A stretch of 37,445 nt of DNA from S015-6 sp964384945 (GCA_964384945.1 CAYLMK010000038.1:1-37445), one strand, 5' to 3'. Shown: positions 15,699 to 23,771, counted from the stretch's first letter. A program made the numbers and translations. The notes: generated from the letters alone by a model not told the origin.

Positions 15699-16394
15699 TT
15701 ATCTTCTGGCCTTCTTTGCGGGCTGCTTCCTGGCTCTCCCCTTTGCCCGGGCCTTCTTCGGGGATGGCGCCGCCCTGGAGGATGCGGCCTTCCCGGTCTT
15801 CTTCGTTCCGGCCCCGCTCGTCTTCTTCCCGGTCGAGGCCGCCTTGCGCGCCGGGGCCTTCCGCTTCTTTCCGGGTGCCTCGGTCTTCTTCTTCGCCTCG
15901 CCCGGCGCGGCTTTTTCCGCCGCCTTCCGAGGTTCTGCCCCGGGCTCGATCTCCTTGAGCAGGCGTTCCGCCCGCTGGGGATTGAGCTTGCCCTTGGACT
16001 GCCCGTCCACCACGACGACCGGGCCCAGGGCGCATGCCCCGACGCAGTTGACGGTCTCGAGCGTGTATTGAAGATCCGGCGTGGTCTGTCCCGCACGGAT
16101 CTTCAGGCCTCTTTCGAGGGCCTCCAGGATTCGGGGGGAGCCCCTGACGTGGCAGGCGGTTCCCATGCAGACCTGGAGTTCGTGTTTGCCCCTGGGGTCG
16201 AGGCTGAAGGCGCGGAAGAAGGTGGCCAGATGATAGATCCGGCTGAGAGGTATGTCCAGCCGCGCGGCCAGGATGGCCATCACGTCCTTGGGCAGGTATC
16301 GATAGGTGTGTTGAACGTCCTGGAGAATGGCGATAATGTCGGCGGGATCGTTCCCGTACCGTTGGAGAATGCGGCTCACTTCCTGGGTCACCAT
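15699..16394 (-). CDS. NuoE-like thioredoxin-fold 2Fe-2S subunit with long basic tail
   Basis: 231 residues. Residues 1-150 are a complete NuoE/HydC domain with 2Fe-2S ligands Cys76, Cys81, Cys117 and Cys121 (CMGTAC and CVGAC). The start at 16394 follows AGGGGGA. Residues about 152-231 are an added tail made almost entirely of Lys, Ala, Arg, Pro, Gly, Ser and Thr (for example KKRKAPARKAASTGKKTSGA), resembling histone H1 or bacterial AlgP/HU-extension tails. Ordinary NuoE ends near residue 160. The tail could mediate electrostatic contact with another subunit, RNA/DNA or membrane. The role is unknown. The gene follows porB by 42 bp and precedes the NuoF-like gene by 15 bp. Confidence 0.9.
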   Translation of the reverse strand: MVTQEVSRILQRYGNDPADIIAILQDVQHTYRYLPKDVMAILAARLDIPLSRIYHLATFFRAFSLDPRGKHELQVCMGTACHVRGSPRILEALERGLKIRAGQTTPDLQYTLETVNCVGACALGPVVVVDGQSKGKLNPQRAERLLKEIEPGAEPRKAAEKAAPGEAKKKTEAPGKKRKAPARKAASTGKKTSGAGTKKTGKAASSRAAPSPKKARAKGRARKQPAKKARR

Positions 16395-16436
16395 GTATCT
16401 GTTCCCCCTGTGGGCTTGGCTTCGGTCGAAGGAGGG

Positions 16437-17447
16437 CTACTTTTTCTTCGCTCGGACGCCATCCTTCCGCCCCTTCTTCGGCGCCGCTTTGGAAGCCTCG
16501 CGGCGGTCCGTGTCCTCTTCGGCGGTCATGCGGGCCTTGGCCCTGAGCCTTTCGAGATTTGCATGCACCCTCTTTTCGATGTATTCGAGGTCGTCCTGCT
16601 TCAGGTGCCGGAACCTTCCCTGGATTCCCAGGTAGTCCTTCAAGGGTCTCAGACGGCCCGGATCCACATTGAGGCTGTATTTGCCGTGATCCACTTCGTA
16701 GAGCGGGAATACGCCGGATTCGACGGCCAACCGGCCGAGCCGGATCGTTTCCTCGGTGGGGGAACGCCATCCGGTGGGGCAAACGGCCAGCACATGGAGG
16801 TAGGCGGGACCATCGACCTCGATCGCCCGCTTCACCTTGCGCACAAGGTCAAAGGGATAGCTCGGCGATGCGGTGGCCACGTAAGGGATCTCGTGCGCCG
16901 CCATGATTTCCGGCAGGTTCTTCTTCCAGGTCTTCTGTCCCTTGCTCATCCGCCCGGGCGGCGAGGTGGTCGTCATGGCGCCGAAGGGCGTGGAGGAGGA
17001 ACGCTGGATGCCGGTGTTCATGTAGGCCTCGTTGTCCAGGCACACATAGACGAAGTTATGCCCCCTCTCCGCCGCACCGGAGAGCGCCTGGAAGCCGATG
17101 TCCGCCGTGGCGCCGTCGCCGGCGATCGCCATGACGCAGATGTTGCGCGTGGGCAGCGCACCCTTGCGCTCCAGGGCCTTCAGGCCCGCCTCGACCCCTG
17201 AGGCAACGGCCGCCGCGTTCTCGAAGGCCACGTGGATCCAGGGAACGTGCCAGGCGGTCTGCGGGAACGGAGAGGAGATGATCTCCGAGCAACCGGTTGC
17301 GTTCGCCAGGATCACGTTCCTGCCCGCGGCCTTCAGGATCTGCCTCAGGGCAACCGTCTCTCCGCATCCCTGGCAGGCGCGGTGTCCCGGCGAGAAATAT
17401 TCCCTCGCGTCCAGGAGCCTGGGTACGTAGATGTTGAGATTTTCCAT
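16437..17447 (-). CDS. porB: 2-oxoacid:ferredoxin oxidoreductase, beta subunit
   Basis: 336 residues. The TPP-binding domain has GDGATADIGFQAL (residues 110-122) and Asn139 in CLDNEAYMNTG for Mg2+/TPP. A 4Fe-4S cluster would be held by Cys25, Cys28 (ACQGCGE), Cys53 (NATGCSE) and Cys223 (AVCPTGW), the standard PorB pattern. It catalyses oxidative decarboxylation of a 2-oxoacid, probably pyruvate, with CoA and ferredoxin, jointly with the alpha, gamma and delta chains. The last about 30 residues are Lys/Arg-rich (SKAAPKKGRKDGVRAKKK), echoing the basic tail of the next gene product. It starts 3 bp after the porA stop, so translation is probably coupled. Confidence 0.92.
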   Translation of the reverse strand: MENLNIYVPRLLDAREYFSPGHRACQGCGETVALRQILKAAGRNVILANATGCSEIISSPFPQTAWHVPWIHVAFENAAAVASGVEAGLKALERKGALPTRNICVMAIAGDGATADIGFQALSGAAERGHNFVYVCLDNEAYMNTGIQRSSSTPFGAMTTTSPPGRMSKGQKTWKKNLPEIMAAHEIPYVATASPSYPFDLVRKVKRAIEVDGPAYLHVLAVCPTGWRSPTEETIRLGRLAVESGVFPLYEVDHGKYSLNVDPGRLRPLKDYLGIQGRFRHLKQDDLEYIEKRVHANLERLRAKARMTAEEDTDRREASKAAPKKGRKDGVRAKKK

Positions 17448-17450
17448 GGT

Positions 17451-18629
17451 CTACTCCCTTACCCCAACCAGCTCGTAATCACCGACCGGCCCGGGACGGC
17501 CGGGCCCCTGCAGGGCCTCCCTCAGCATCGCCTCGAAGTCCTCCACCCGCACATCCCGGCCCCCGAGCCCGACGACCTTGTTGATGATGCAGGGGCGGGG
17601 ATCCTGGTCGTAGAACAGGCTGGCCACCTCGGCCGCAACCGGGTTGGTCGCTGCACCGAAGGAGATGGCTCGGTCCAGGACGACGATCTTCCGGGCCCCG
17701 CGCAGGGCCTGAAGGAGGTCCTCCGCCGGGAAGGGCCTCCAGAGCCTCAGCTTGACGAGCCCCACGGGCAGCCCCTGGCCCCGCATCCGGTCGATGGCCA
17801 CGGAAGCGGTCTCTCCGAGGGCGCCCATCGACAGGAGCAGGACCTCGGCCCCTTCGGCCTTGTACGTCTCGACCGCCCGGTACCGACGCCCGGTCAGCTC
17901 TGCAAACTCCCGCCAGGCCTTGTCGATCATGGTCCGGGAGGCGCGCAACGCCTCCTCCTGCGCCTTCTTGACCTCGGTGTAGAAGTCCGGCATCCCGAAG
18001 TCTCCCATCGTTACCGGACGGTCCGGGTCCAGCCGGTTCACGGGCCGGAAAGGAGGCAGGAATCGGGCCACCTCTTCTTCGGCGAGCAGGATATGGGGCT
18101 CGATCACGTGGCTCAGGATGAACCCGTCCAGGTTGACGATGGCCGGAAGGCTGACCTCCGGGTCCTCGGCGACCCGGAAGGCGATCAGCACGTGGTCGAA
18201 CGCCTCCTGTCCGTTCTCGACGAAGTACTGGATCCAGCCGCAGTCCCGGGAGGCCATGATGTCGCTGTGATCGTTCCAGATACTGAGCGGCCCGGAAAGG
18301 GCGCGGTTCGCCACGGTCATGACGATGGGAAGCCGCATCGAGGAGGCGAGAAACAGGATCTCGTGCATCAGGGCCAGCCCCTGGCTCGCGGTGGCCGTGA
18401 AGCTGCGGGCCCCTGCAGCCGAACTCCCGACGACCGCGCTCATGGCGCTGTGCTCGCTCTCGACGCAGACGAACTCCGCGTCCAGGTCGCCGTCGGCCAC
18501 CAGCTCCGACAGGTGCTCGACAATATGGGTCTGCGGCGTGATCGGATAGGCCGCAATGACATCGGTGTTGGCGAGCTTGACCGCCTCGGCAACCGCGATG
18601 CTGACCTCCATTCCGACTCTCTTGGACAT
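17451..18629 (-). CDS. porA: 2-oxoacid:ferredoxin oxidoreductase, alpha subunit
   Basis: 392 residues. It begins MSKRVGMEVSIAVAEAVKLA and has the pyrimidine-binding AAYPITPQTHIVEHL with the TPP-activating Glu in CVESEHSAMSAVVGSSAAGAR, then TATASQGLALMHEILF. The transketolase-C-like domain II covers about residues 250-360. The YPITPQT form and presence of a separate delta ferredoxin chain fit the four-subunit archaeal-type pyruvate or ketoacid oxidoreductases. Pyruvate is the likeliest substrate but 2-oxoisovalerate is not excluded. Its ATG overlaps the porD stop by one base (TGATG). Confidence 0.92.
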   Translation of the reverse strand: MSKRVGMEVSIAVAEAVKLANTDVIAAYPITPQTHIVEHLSELVADGDLDAEFVCVESEHSAMSAVVGSSAAGARSFTATASQGLALMHEILFLASSMRLPIVMTVANRALSGPLSIWNDHSDIMASRDCGWIQYFVENGQEAFDHVLIAFRVAEDPEVSLPAIVNLDGFILSHVIEPHILLAEEEVARFLPPFRPVNRLDPDRPVTMGDFGMPDFYTEVKKAQEEALRASRTMIDKAWREFAELTGRRYRAVETYKAEGAEVLLLSMGALGETASVAIDRMRGQGLPVGLVKLRLWRPFPAEDLLQALRGARKIVVLDRAISFGAATNPVAAEVASLFYDQDPRPCIINKVVGLGGRDVRVEDFEAMLREALQGPGRPGPVGDYELVGVRE

Positions 18630-18943
18630 CAGCGGAACTCCTCTTCATCAACCATTTTGAAGCAGCTCAGCCCGAAGGTGGCCATGTAGCATTCCCGTGC
18701 GCACACGCCGCATCCCTTGCAGTAGTCGAGCAGAATGTCCGGGTATCCCTCGGCCGTCATGACGATCGCCGCGTCGGGGCAGTAAATGTAGCAGACGCCG
18801 CACTGAACGCAGTTGTCCGGCGAGAAGACGGGCCGCTGGCTCCGCCAGCCGCCCGTATGGTATTCGGACGCGTTGCCCGGATCCTCCGCCACCGCGCCGA
18901 CGGGGATTTCCCTCCAGGTCCACGCCTTCGCTTTGCTGGTCAA
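18629..18943 (-). CDS. porD: 2-oxoacid:ferredoxin oxidoreductase, delta (ferredoxin) subunit
   Basis: 104 residues from a TTG start at 18943, chosen because AGGAGG lies 7-8 nt upstream. TTG also overlaps the gamma-subunit stop (TTGA), giving coupled translation. The N-terminal extension (about 1-40) contains GGWRSQRPVF, typical of PorD. Two 4Fe-4S motifs are present: Cys45/48/51/55 (CVQCGVCYIYC) and Cys75/78/81/85 (CKGCGVCAREC). The first ends in the usual CP. After the second, the common proline is replaced by tyrosine and the tail runs ECYMATFGLSCFKM with an extra Cys94, which is unusual. The protein passes electrons out of the oxidoreductase core, here plausibly to the downstream NuoEFG-like subunits. 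Confidence 0.9.
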   Translation of the reverse strand: MTSKAKAWTWREIPVGAVAEDPGNASEYHTGGWRSQRPVFSPDNCVQCGVCYIYCPDAAIVMTAEGYPDILLDYCKGCGVCARECYMATFGLSCFKMVDEEEFR

Positions 18944-19497
18944 GGCTTGACCTCCTCTTTCTCCGCCTGTTCGTACGCTGCCCGAAGGGCCTGTTCGTTC
19001 TTGGCCGCGATCAGGCCGAACCGGTGGCGCAGGGGCTCGGAAATGCTCTCGATATTCACGATCCCGGTGGCCCGGATCAGGGCGCCGAGCATCGTCGTGT
19101 TCGTGATCGGCCGACCGAGCTTTTCCCTCGCGATGTGGGTTCCGTCGACCGACCAGAGGGTGCCCTCGAAATGAAACCGTTTGGCGAGTTCCCTTGTGGG
19201 AGCGCTCGAGTTGACCACGAGGGTCCCGCCCGGCTTCAAGCCCTGGGTCACGTCCAGGATGTCCAGCAGGGAGGAGTCGAGCACGAGAACCACGTCCGGT
19301 TCGTAGATCTGGGACCGCAGCCGGATCTGTTCTTCGGCGACCCTCGAGAAGGCCAGAACCGGCGCTCCCCGTCGTTCCGGGCCGAAGCTGGGAAAGGCCT
19401 GGGCAAACTTGCCTTCTTGAATGGCGGCCAGGGCGAGGAGTTCGGCGGACGTTACAGCCCCCTGTCCTCCCCTGCCGTGAAACCGGGTTTCGATCAT
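18940..19497 (-). CDS. porG: 2-oxoacid:ferredoxin oxidoreductase, gamma subunit
   Basis: 185 residues from the ATG at 19497. A GTG three codons earlier is in frame, but the GGAG site lies about 8 nt before the ATG and too close to the GTG. The family signature RFHGRGGQGAVTSAELLA is at the N-terminus, followed by QAFPSFGPERRGAPVLAF. In the family this domain (POR gamma) binds CoA. It is the first gene of the seven-gene minus-strand run. A possible sigma-70 promoter lies at 19547-19575, and the 147-bp gap to recR suggests independent transcription. Confidence 0.92.
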   Translation of the reverse strand: MIETRFHGRGGQGAVTSAELLALAAIQEGKFAQAFPSFGPERRGAPVLAFSRVAEEQIRLRSQIYEPDVVLVLDSSLLDILDVTQGLKPGGTLVVNSSAPTRELAKRFHFEGTLWSVDGTHIAREKLGRPITNTTMLGALIRATGIVNIESISEPLRHRFGLIAAKNEQALRAAYEQAEKEEVKP

Positions 19498-19546
19498 CGG
19501 AAACACTCCGTTTCAAAAGGGGGGAAAAAGCCGATCTTGCGGCATG

Positions 19547-19575
19547 AGTCTGCCGGTCTGAGGGTGCTTTGTCAA
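19547..19575 (-). promoter_or_regulatory. Candidate promoter of the por-diaphorase operon
   Basis: A perfect -35 TTGACA (19575-19570, minus strand) is followed after 17 bp by CAGACT (19552-19547), a poor -10. The -35 is convincing. The weak -10 hints at activator dependence or a missed box. It sits about 50 bp before the porG start. Confidence 0.4.
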
Positions 19576-19653
19576 GGGTTTATGTAGGAATAGGAGCCGA
19601 TTTCAACTCCATAACAATTTCGAGGCACGAGGACGATGCGTTCCCGCGATGCT

Positions 19654-20241
19654 CTACAGGTCCTGCCGGCCGCGGATGGCGTCCGACAGGGTCGCTCCGT
19701 CCGTATACTCCAGGTCCCCCCCGACCGGGATTCCCCGGGCGATCCGGGTCACCTTGACCTGGAAGGGCTCGATCCGCTCCTTGAGGAAGAGGGCGGTGGC
19801 GTCCCCCTCCACATTGGGGTTCGTGGCCAGGAGGACCTCCTTCACCTTTCCGGTTTTCAGCCGCGCGAGCAGCTCCTCGACGTAAATCTCGTCCGGCCCG
19901 ATGCCCTCCAGCGGGGAGATCACACCGTGAAGGACGTGATACTTGCCGTGAAACGAGCCAGTCTTCTCGATTGCGTAAAGATCGTTCGGCTCCTCCACGA
20001 CACAGAGGATCTCGTCCGTTCGGCCGGCATCCCGGCAGAAGCGGCAAGGATCCTCTTCCGTGATGTGCATGCAGACAGAGCACAGCCGGACCTTTTCCTT
20101 CACGTCGACGATCGCCTGGGCCAGGCCGCGGGCGTATTCCTCGGAGGAGCCCAGGATGTGGAAGGCGAGCCTCGAGGCGGACTTTTCCCCGATGCCCGGG
20201 AGCTTTGTGAGCGCATCGATAAGGCGTGTGATCGGATCCAT
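19654..20241 (-). CDS. recR: Recombination protein RecR
   Basis: 195 residues, normal length. It has an N-terminal helix-hairpin-helix (LTKLPGIGEKSASRLAFHIL), a C4 zinc finger (Cys54, Cys57, Cys66, Cys69: CSVCMHITEEDPCRFC) and a Toprim domain with VVEEPNDLYAIE and later GDATALFL. The C-terminal GGDLEYTDGATLSDAI is typical. It acts with RecO/RecF to load RecA at gaps. The start is 16 bp after ybaB, matching the widespread dnaX-ybaB-recR order. Confidence 0.97.
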   Translation of the reverse strand: MDPITRLIDALTKLPGIGEKSASRLAFHILGSSEEYARGLAQAIVDVKEKVRLCSVCMHITEEDPCRFCRDAGRTDEILCVVEEPNDLYAIEKTGSFHGKYHVLHGVISPLEGIGPDEIYVEELLARLKTGKVKEVLLATNPNVEGDATALFLKERIEPFQVKVTRIARGIPVGGDLEYTDGATLSDAIRGRQDL

Positions 20242-20257
20242 AAGCGACGACCCCGGG

Positions 20258-20578
20258 TCACACCAGGCCGGGGATCGGAAGGCCGCCCGTTACCTTTGCC
20301 ATCTCTTCGGCCACCATTTCCTGCGCTTTTTTCAAGGCCTCGTTTACGGCGGCCGCCACAAGGTCCTGGAGCATGTCCACATCATCGGGGTCCACGACCT
20401 GCGGCTCGATCCGAACCGACAGGACCTCCTGCTTTCCGTTCGCCGTGACGGTCACCATCCCGCCGCCCGCAGAGGCCTCCACGGTCCGGGACGCCATCTC
20501 CTCCTGGATCTTGAGTATCTGCGCCTGCATCTTCTGGGCCTGTTTCATCATCTGGCCCAAGCCACCCACCTTCTTCAT
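20258..20578 (-). CDS. ybaB: YbaB/EbfC nucleoid-associated protein
   Basis: 106 residues with the family pattern: a glycine-rich start (MKKVGGLGQMMKQAQKMQ), a long helix, a central three-stranded sheet (GGMVTVTANGKQEVLSVRI), PDDVDMLQDLVAAAVNEAL and a Pro/Gly-rich end (GLPIPGLV). It forms a homodimer that binds DNA. It lies between dnaX and recR. Confidence 0.95.
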   Translation of the reverse strand: MKKVGGLGQMMKQAQKMQAQILKIQEEMASRTVEASAGGGMVTVTANGKQEVLSVRIEPQVVDPDDVDMLQDLVAAAVNEALKKAQEMVAEEMAKVTGGLPIPGLV

Positions 20579-20604
20579 TCCTTTCCCCCTTTTCTCCCTC
20601 AGCG

Positions 20605-20683
20605 GTTAGCTCTTAGCTCCTCGCCACAACCCCTGGTACTGGGCCCATCAGGGGGCAGCCGGGCGGGCTAACTAATAGCTAAC
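20605..20683. repeat. Inverted GTTAGCT repeats between dnaX and ybaB
   Basis: GTTAGCTCTTAGC (20605-20617) is the imperfect inverse of GCTAACTAATAGCTAAC (20667-20683), with 49 bp between them. This TTAGCT-rich noncoding motif is of the dispersed intergenic type. It could fold in the dnaX-ybaB transcript. No known function. Confidence 0.45.
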
Positions 20684-20717
20684 AGCCAAGTTCCCGTTTC
20701 CGGCACGGCACGGCGCG

Positions 20718-22454
20718 CTACGGGTCGGTCTCCTCCTTCTCGTCTTTCTCCGAGCCGAAAAGCTTCACGTCCAAGATCGTTCCGTGGAAGACCTCGAGGG
20801 CGGCCCTGACCGTCTGGTCCTCCCGCGCTTCCTCGATCGCGAGCTGCCGGGAAGGCCCGGCCTGCGTCCCTTCCGGCTCAGGGGGCTTTGCCTTCTCGTC
20901 ATTCAGGCCTTTGGCCGCACAGAGCCGGAATCGCATCTTCTCTCCAAAGCACTCCCTGGCGCTTTTCTCGAAGACCGCCTGCGTGTCCCTGTCGCCGAGC
21001 CGATCGTGCAGGAAGGAGCCGTCCTCGCAGAAGACCTTGAGCGAATCCTGGCTCACCTCCCACTTGGCGACGCCCTGGAGCAGGGCCGCCGTCATGGCCC
21101 TCTCCTTGCGGACCGTTTCTACAAAGAACTGCCATGCCTCGGGGGCGTTCCACGGGATCCGGGGCGCAAGGGGCGCCTCCTGGATCGCGGGCCTCGCCTC
21201 GTTCCTTTGCGGGGCCTCCGGTTCGCCGCTCCGAGCCGGCGCCGCAGGCATCCTCGGCTTCCCGAACGGAGGCCCGGCGGAAGGCGAACCCGGGCCCGCG
21301 GGCCGGGCGATCGTCGATTCCTCGGAGGCCGCCAGCTTCTCGAGAATCTTCTCCAGGGGTTCCAGTCGGCTCAGGCTCGCCATCTTGATCAGGGTAATCT
21401 CCAGGCCCGTCCGCGGCTGGCTCGACCGGAGGATGTCTTCCTCGGCCTTGAGCAGGATGGAAACCAGTCGCCGCAAGTCCTCCGGGGTGGCCTGCCCCGC
21501 CTGCTCCTTCAACTCCTGGATTTCCGCGTCGGTCACCTCCAGCATGGACGAGGGATCGGGAAGAAGCCGGGCCACCAGGAGGTTTCGGAAGTGTTCGACC
21601 AGGTCCCGGTAGAACGGGTCGATGTCGCAGCCGGATCGGTGAACCTCTTCCAAAGCCTCCAGGCACTCTCGGGGGTCCTGTGCGAGGACGGCCCTGGAAA
21701 TCCTGTAGAAGTGCTCTCTTCCGGCGATGCCGAGAATATCGGCAACGGCTTCTTCCGGCACCGAAGGCCCGCAGGAGGACACGATCTGGTCGAGCAGGCT
21801 CTGTGCGTCCCGCATGCTCCCGTCGGCCGCCTTGGCGACGGCGGCGAGCGCACGGTCGTGGATCTCGTACCCCTCCGACCGGGCGATCTCCTGAAGCCGC
21901 TCGAGGATCTTCGCCCTGGGGATGCGACGGAAGTCGAAGCGCTGACAGCGGGACTGAATGGTCTCCGGGACCCTGTGGGGCTCGGTGGTGGCGAAGATAA
22001 AGACCACGTGGTCGGGGGGCTCCTCCAGGGTCTTGAGCAGGGCGTTGAAGGCGCTCTTGGAGAGCATGTGCACCTCATCGATGATGTACACGCGGCGCTT
22101 GCCGGGCCGGGGCAGGTACTTGATGTTCTCCCTGAGCTCGCGGATGTCGTCCACGCTCGTGTTGGACGCTCCGTCGATCTCGTAGACATCCAGGCTCCGG
22201 CCCTCGTCGATTTCCCTGCAGGCAGAGCATTCATTGCAGGGCTCCGGGGAGGGCCCGCGGTCGCAGTTCAGGCATTTGGCCAGGATGCGCGCGGCCGAGG
22301 TCTTTCCCACCCCCCGAGAGCCGGAAAACAGGAAGGCATGGGCCACGTGGTCCGTGCGGACCGCGTTCTTCAGCGTCCGGGCGATGAACTCCTGGCTGAC
22401 CATCTGGTCGAAGGTGCGCGGCCTCCATTTCCGGGCCAGGACGAGATAGGACAT
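20718..22454 (-). CDS. dnaX: DNA polymerase III subunit gamma/tau
   Basis: 578 residues. The AAA+ clamp-loader domain has a Walker A GSRGVGKT (45-52), a zinc module Cys64/73/76/79, a Walker B VYIIDEVHML and sensor 1 ATTEPHRVPETIQSRCQRFD. Domain III follows to about 370. The tail (about 370-440) is Pro/Ala-rich, then a shorter C-terminal domain that would bind the polymerase core. It loads the beta clamp at forks. No obvious slippery A-tract for programmed frameshifting to a short gamma form was noted. It lies directly downstream of the SRP RNA and tRNA-Ser genes. Confidence 0.97.
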   Translation of the reverse strand: MSYLVLARKWRPRTFDQMVSQEFIARTLKNAVRTDHVAHAFLFSGSRGVGKTSAARILAKCLNCDRGPSPEPCNECSACREIDEGRSLDVYEIDGASNTSVDDIRELRENIKYLPRPGKRRVYIIDEVHMLSKSAFNALLKTLEEPPDHVVFIFATTEPHRVPETIQSRCQRFDFRRIPRAKILERLQEIARSEGYEIHDRALAAVAKAADGSMRDAQSLLDQIVSSCGPSVPEEAVADILGIAGREHFYRISRAVLAQDPRECLEALEEVHRSGCDIDPFYRDLVEHFRNLLVARLLPDPSSMLEVTDAEIQELKEQAGQATPEDLRRLVSILLKAEEDILRSSQPRTGLEITLIKMASLSRLEPLEKILEKLAASEESTIARPAGPGSPSAGPPFGKPRMPAAPARSGEPEAPQRNEARPAIQEAPLAPRIPWNAPEAWQFFVETVRKERAMTAALLQGVAKWEVSQDSLKVFCEDGSFLHDRLGDRDTQAVFEKSARECFGEKMRFRLCAAKGLNDEKAKPPEPEGTQAGPSRQLAIEEAREDQTVRAALEVFHGTILDVKLFGSEKDEKEETDP

Positions 22455-22569
22455 GAACGAGGGATCCTCAGGGCGGCCGTTGGAAAATGCCCATGGGCGT
22501 GCTTTCTACAAGAAAAGGGCCTGGCCATGCACCCAATCTCGACGTCGATCAACAGGGCGGAAGCGAAAA

Positions 22570-22796
22570 GGACAAATCAAACCAGGAGGTTCCACGGCAC
22601 CCAGACGAAACTGCCTACCGTTGCTTCCTTCCGGACCTGGCGGGGTTCGGCAGCCGTCTGTCGCGTGGGTCCCAGTCATCAACTTTGCCCCCTGCGCTCG
22701 GTCCCCTACCAACCAGGCGCCTCAAAAGGGCATTCGACCCCGCATAAGCGGATTTCGGGTAAAGGGCACCGCTAGTTCCCCGTCTAGCATGGCCAA
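22570..22796 (-). ncRNA. ffs: Signal recognition particle RNA, large (Alu-containing) type
   Basis: On the minus strand the universally conserved SRP core CCAGGTCCGGAAGGAAGCAA occurs (about 22644-22620), flanked by the stem that closes helix 8. Upstream, GCTAGACGGGGAACTAGCGG, TGCCCTTTACCCG and AATCCGC match the 5' Alu-domain sequence of Bacillus-type scRNA, so this is the long form rather than the about 110-nt 4.5S RNA. The 3' end is estimated from CCTCCTGG followed by U-rich TTTGATTTGTCCTTTT. Exact ends are approximate. It sits between tRNA-Ser and dnaX. Confidence 0.88.
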
Positions 22797-22818
22797 GCTT
22801 TTCCTTGGGACCTGGCAA

Positions 22819-22913
22819 TGGCGGAGAGAGAGGGATTCGAACCCTCGAGGCGGCTTTTGGGCCGCCTACACGATTTCCAATCGTGCTCCTTCGGCCAACT
22901 CGGACATCTCTCC
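22819..22913 (-). tRNA. tRNA-Ser(GGA)
   Basis: 95 nt including an encoded CCA (22821-22819). The acceptor stem GGAGAGA pairs with TCTCTCC. The anticodon arm is CACGA-TTGGAAA-TCGTG with anticodon GGA. The long variable arm GGCGGCCCAAAAGCCGCC marks a class II serine tRNA. The T-loop is GGTTCGAATCC. It reads UCC/UCU serine codons. Confidence 0.97.
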
Positions 22914-22926
22914 ACGTGGCAACATG

Positions 22927-23562
22927 TTATGAGATTCGGGAGGTTCTTGTAAAGGGGAGGGCGATGGAATCCAGGACATCCGAGGGATCGGCGCTGCCGT
23001 ACCGCCCGGCCCATGCCGTGTGGTCTCGGAGTCCGGGCCTCGCCTTCTGCTCGATGAATTCCCGCACCCGATTCACCGTTGTCGTTGGCTCGGAGCCTCC
23101 CGAACCCTCCTGCTCCTTTCCGATGATGGCGATCCTGAACTCGAGCAGGCCGAGCAGGGCAACCGCCTCTTCGAGCAGCTTCCCGGCACAAAGGCCGGGG
23201 ATTCTCGGATCCGCCTCGAAGGGGGGAAGAGCGGGCTGCCCGTCGCCCCCGCCGGATTGCAGCCTCCCCTCGGCAGACTCCAGAAGGCATCGAAGCTCTT
23301 CCAGTTCCCCCAGGACATCGGAGAGCCTTCCAGCCTGGGTTTCGAGGGAAGACTCGTTCATGAGGTAATCCGCAACCGGCGTTGCCTCCTCGCCGCCGGG
23401 AGACGAGAGCCCATCCTGGTAGGCGAGACACTCCTCCTCGTTCTTGCAGAAGGACCTCCCCTTGGGGTTCGTGGAAAGGCATTCCGCGCAAAGAGGCCGT
23501 TCGCAGTAGCAGCAGGTCCCGGCGGCTTCCCTGTCCGGGTGGCGGCGGCATCGGAGTTCCAT
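22927..23562 (-). CDS. B-box-type zinc-finger protein of unknown function
   Basis: 211 residues. The N-terminal about 45 residues form a B-box/zinc-ribbon-like module: CRRHPDREAAGTCCYCERPL then CAEC (Cys5, His8, Cys17/18, Cys20, Cys25, Cys28), with two further cysteines at SFCKNEEEC. The rest is mainly acidic helical sequence (LSDVLGELEELRCLLESAEG) with no recognised domain. In many bacteria such N-terminal B-boxes precede a membrane domain. None is visible here, so the protein is probably cytoplasmic. Its stop lies 13 bp before the tRNA-Ser 5' end on the same strand, so the tRNA may be processed from a shared transcript. Confidence 0.75.
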   Translation of the reverse strand: MELRCRRHPDREAAGTCCYCERPLCAECLSTNPKGRSFCKNEEECLAYQDGLSSPGGEEATPVADYLMNESSLETQAGRLSDVLGELEELRCLLESAEGRLQSGGGDGQPALPPFEADPRIPGLCAGKLLEEAVALLGLLEFRIAIIGKEQEGSGGSEPTTTVNRVREFIEQKARPGLRDHTAWAGRYGSADPSDVLDSIALPFTRTSRIS

Positions 23563-23771
23563 CCAACAGCTCCCTTGGCGTGTTTCTTCGGGGGAAAGAG
23601 CATGGCCACGTACGAGGAAATCTTATTGCAGGTGCGGGGGAAAAGACAACAGGGGCGGCCCGTGTGGGGCACGTCGTCGGGCGCTCGTCCGCGAGAAGAA
23701 ATCGGGCCTGCCGGCACCCGGTTCCGGCAGGCCCTTTGAAGAGCATCCTATCCCTATCGAGAACGAGTCCC

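Noticed and set aside
12855..16394. Respiratory complex I or HydABC hydrogenase operon
   Set aside because: Only NuoE-, NuoF- and short NuoG/HoxU-like subunits are present. No membrane Nuo subunits and no hydrogenase H-cluster domain are encoded.
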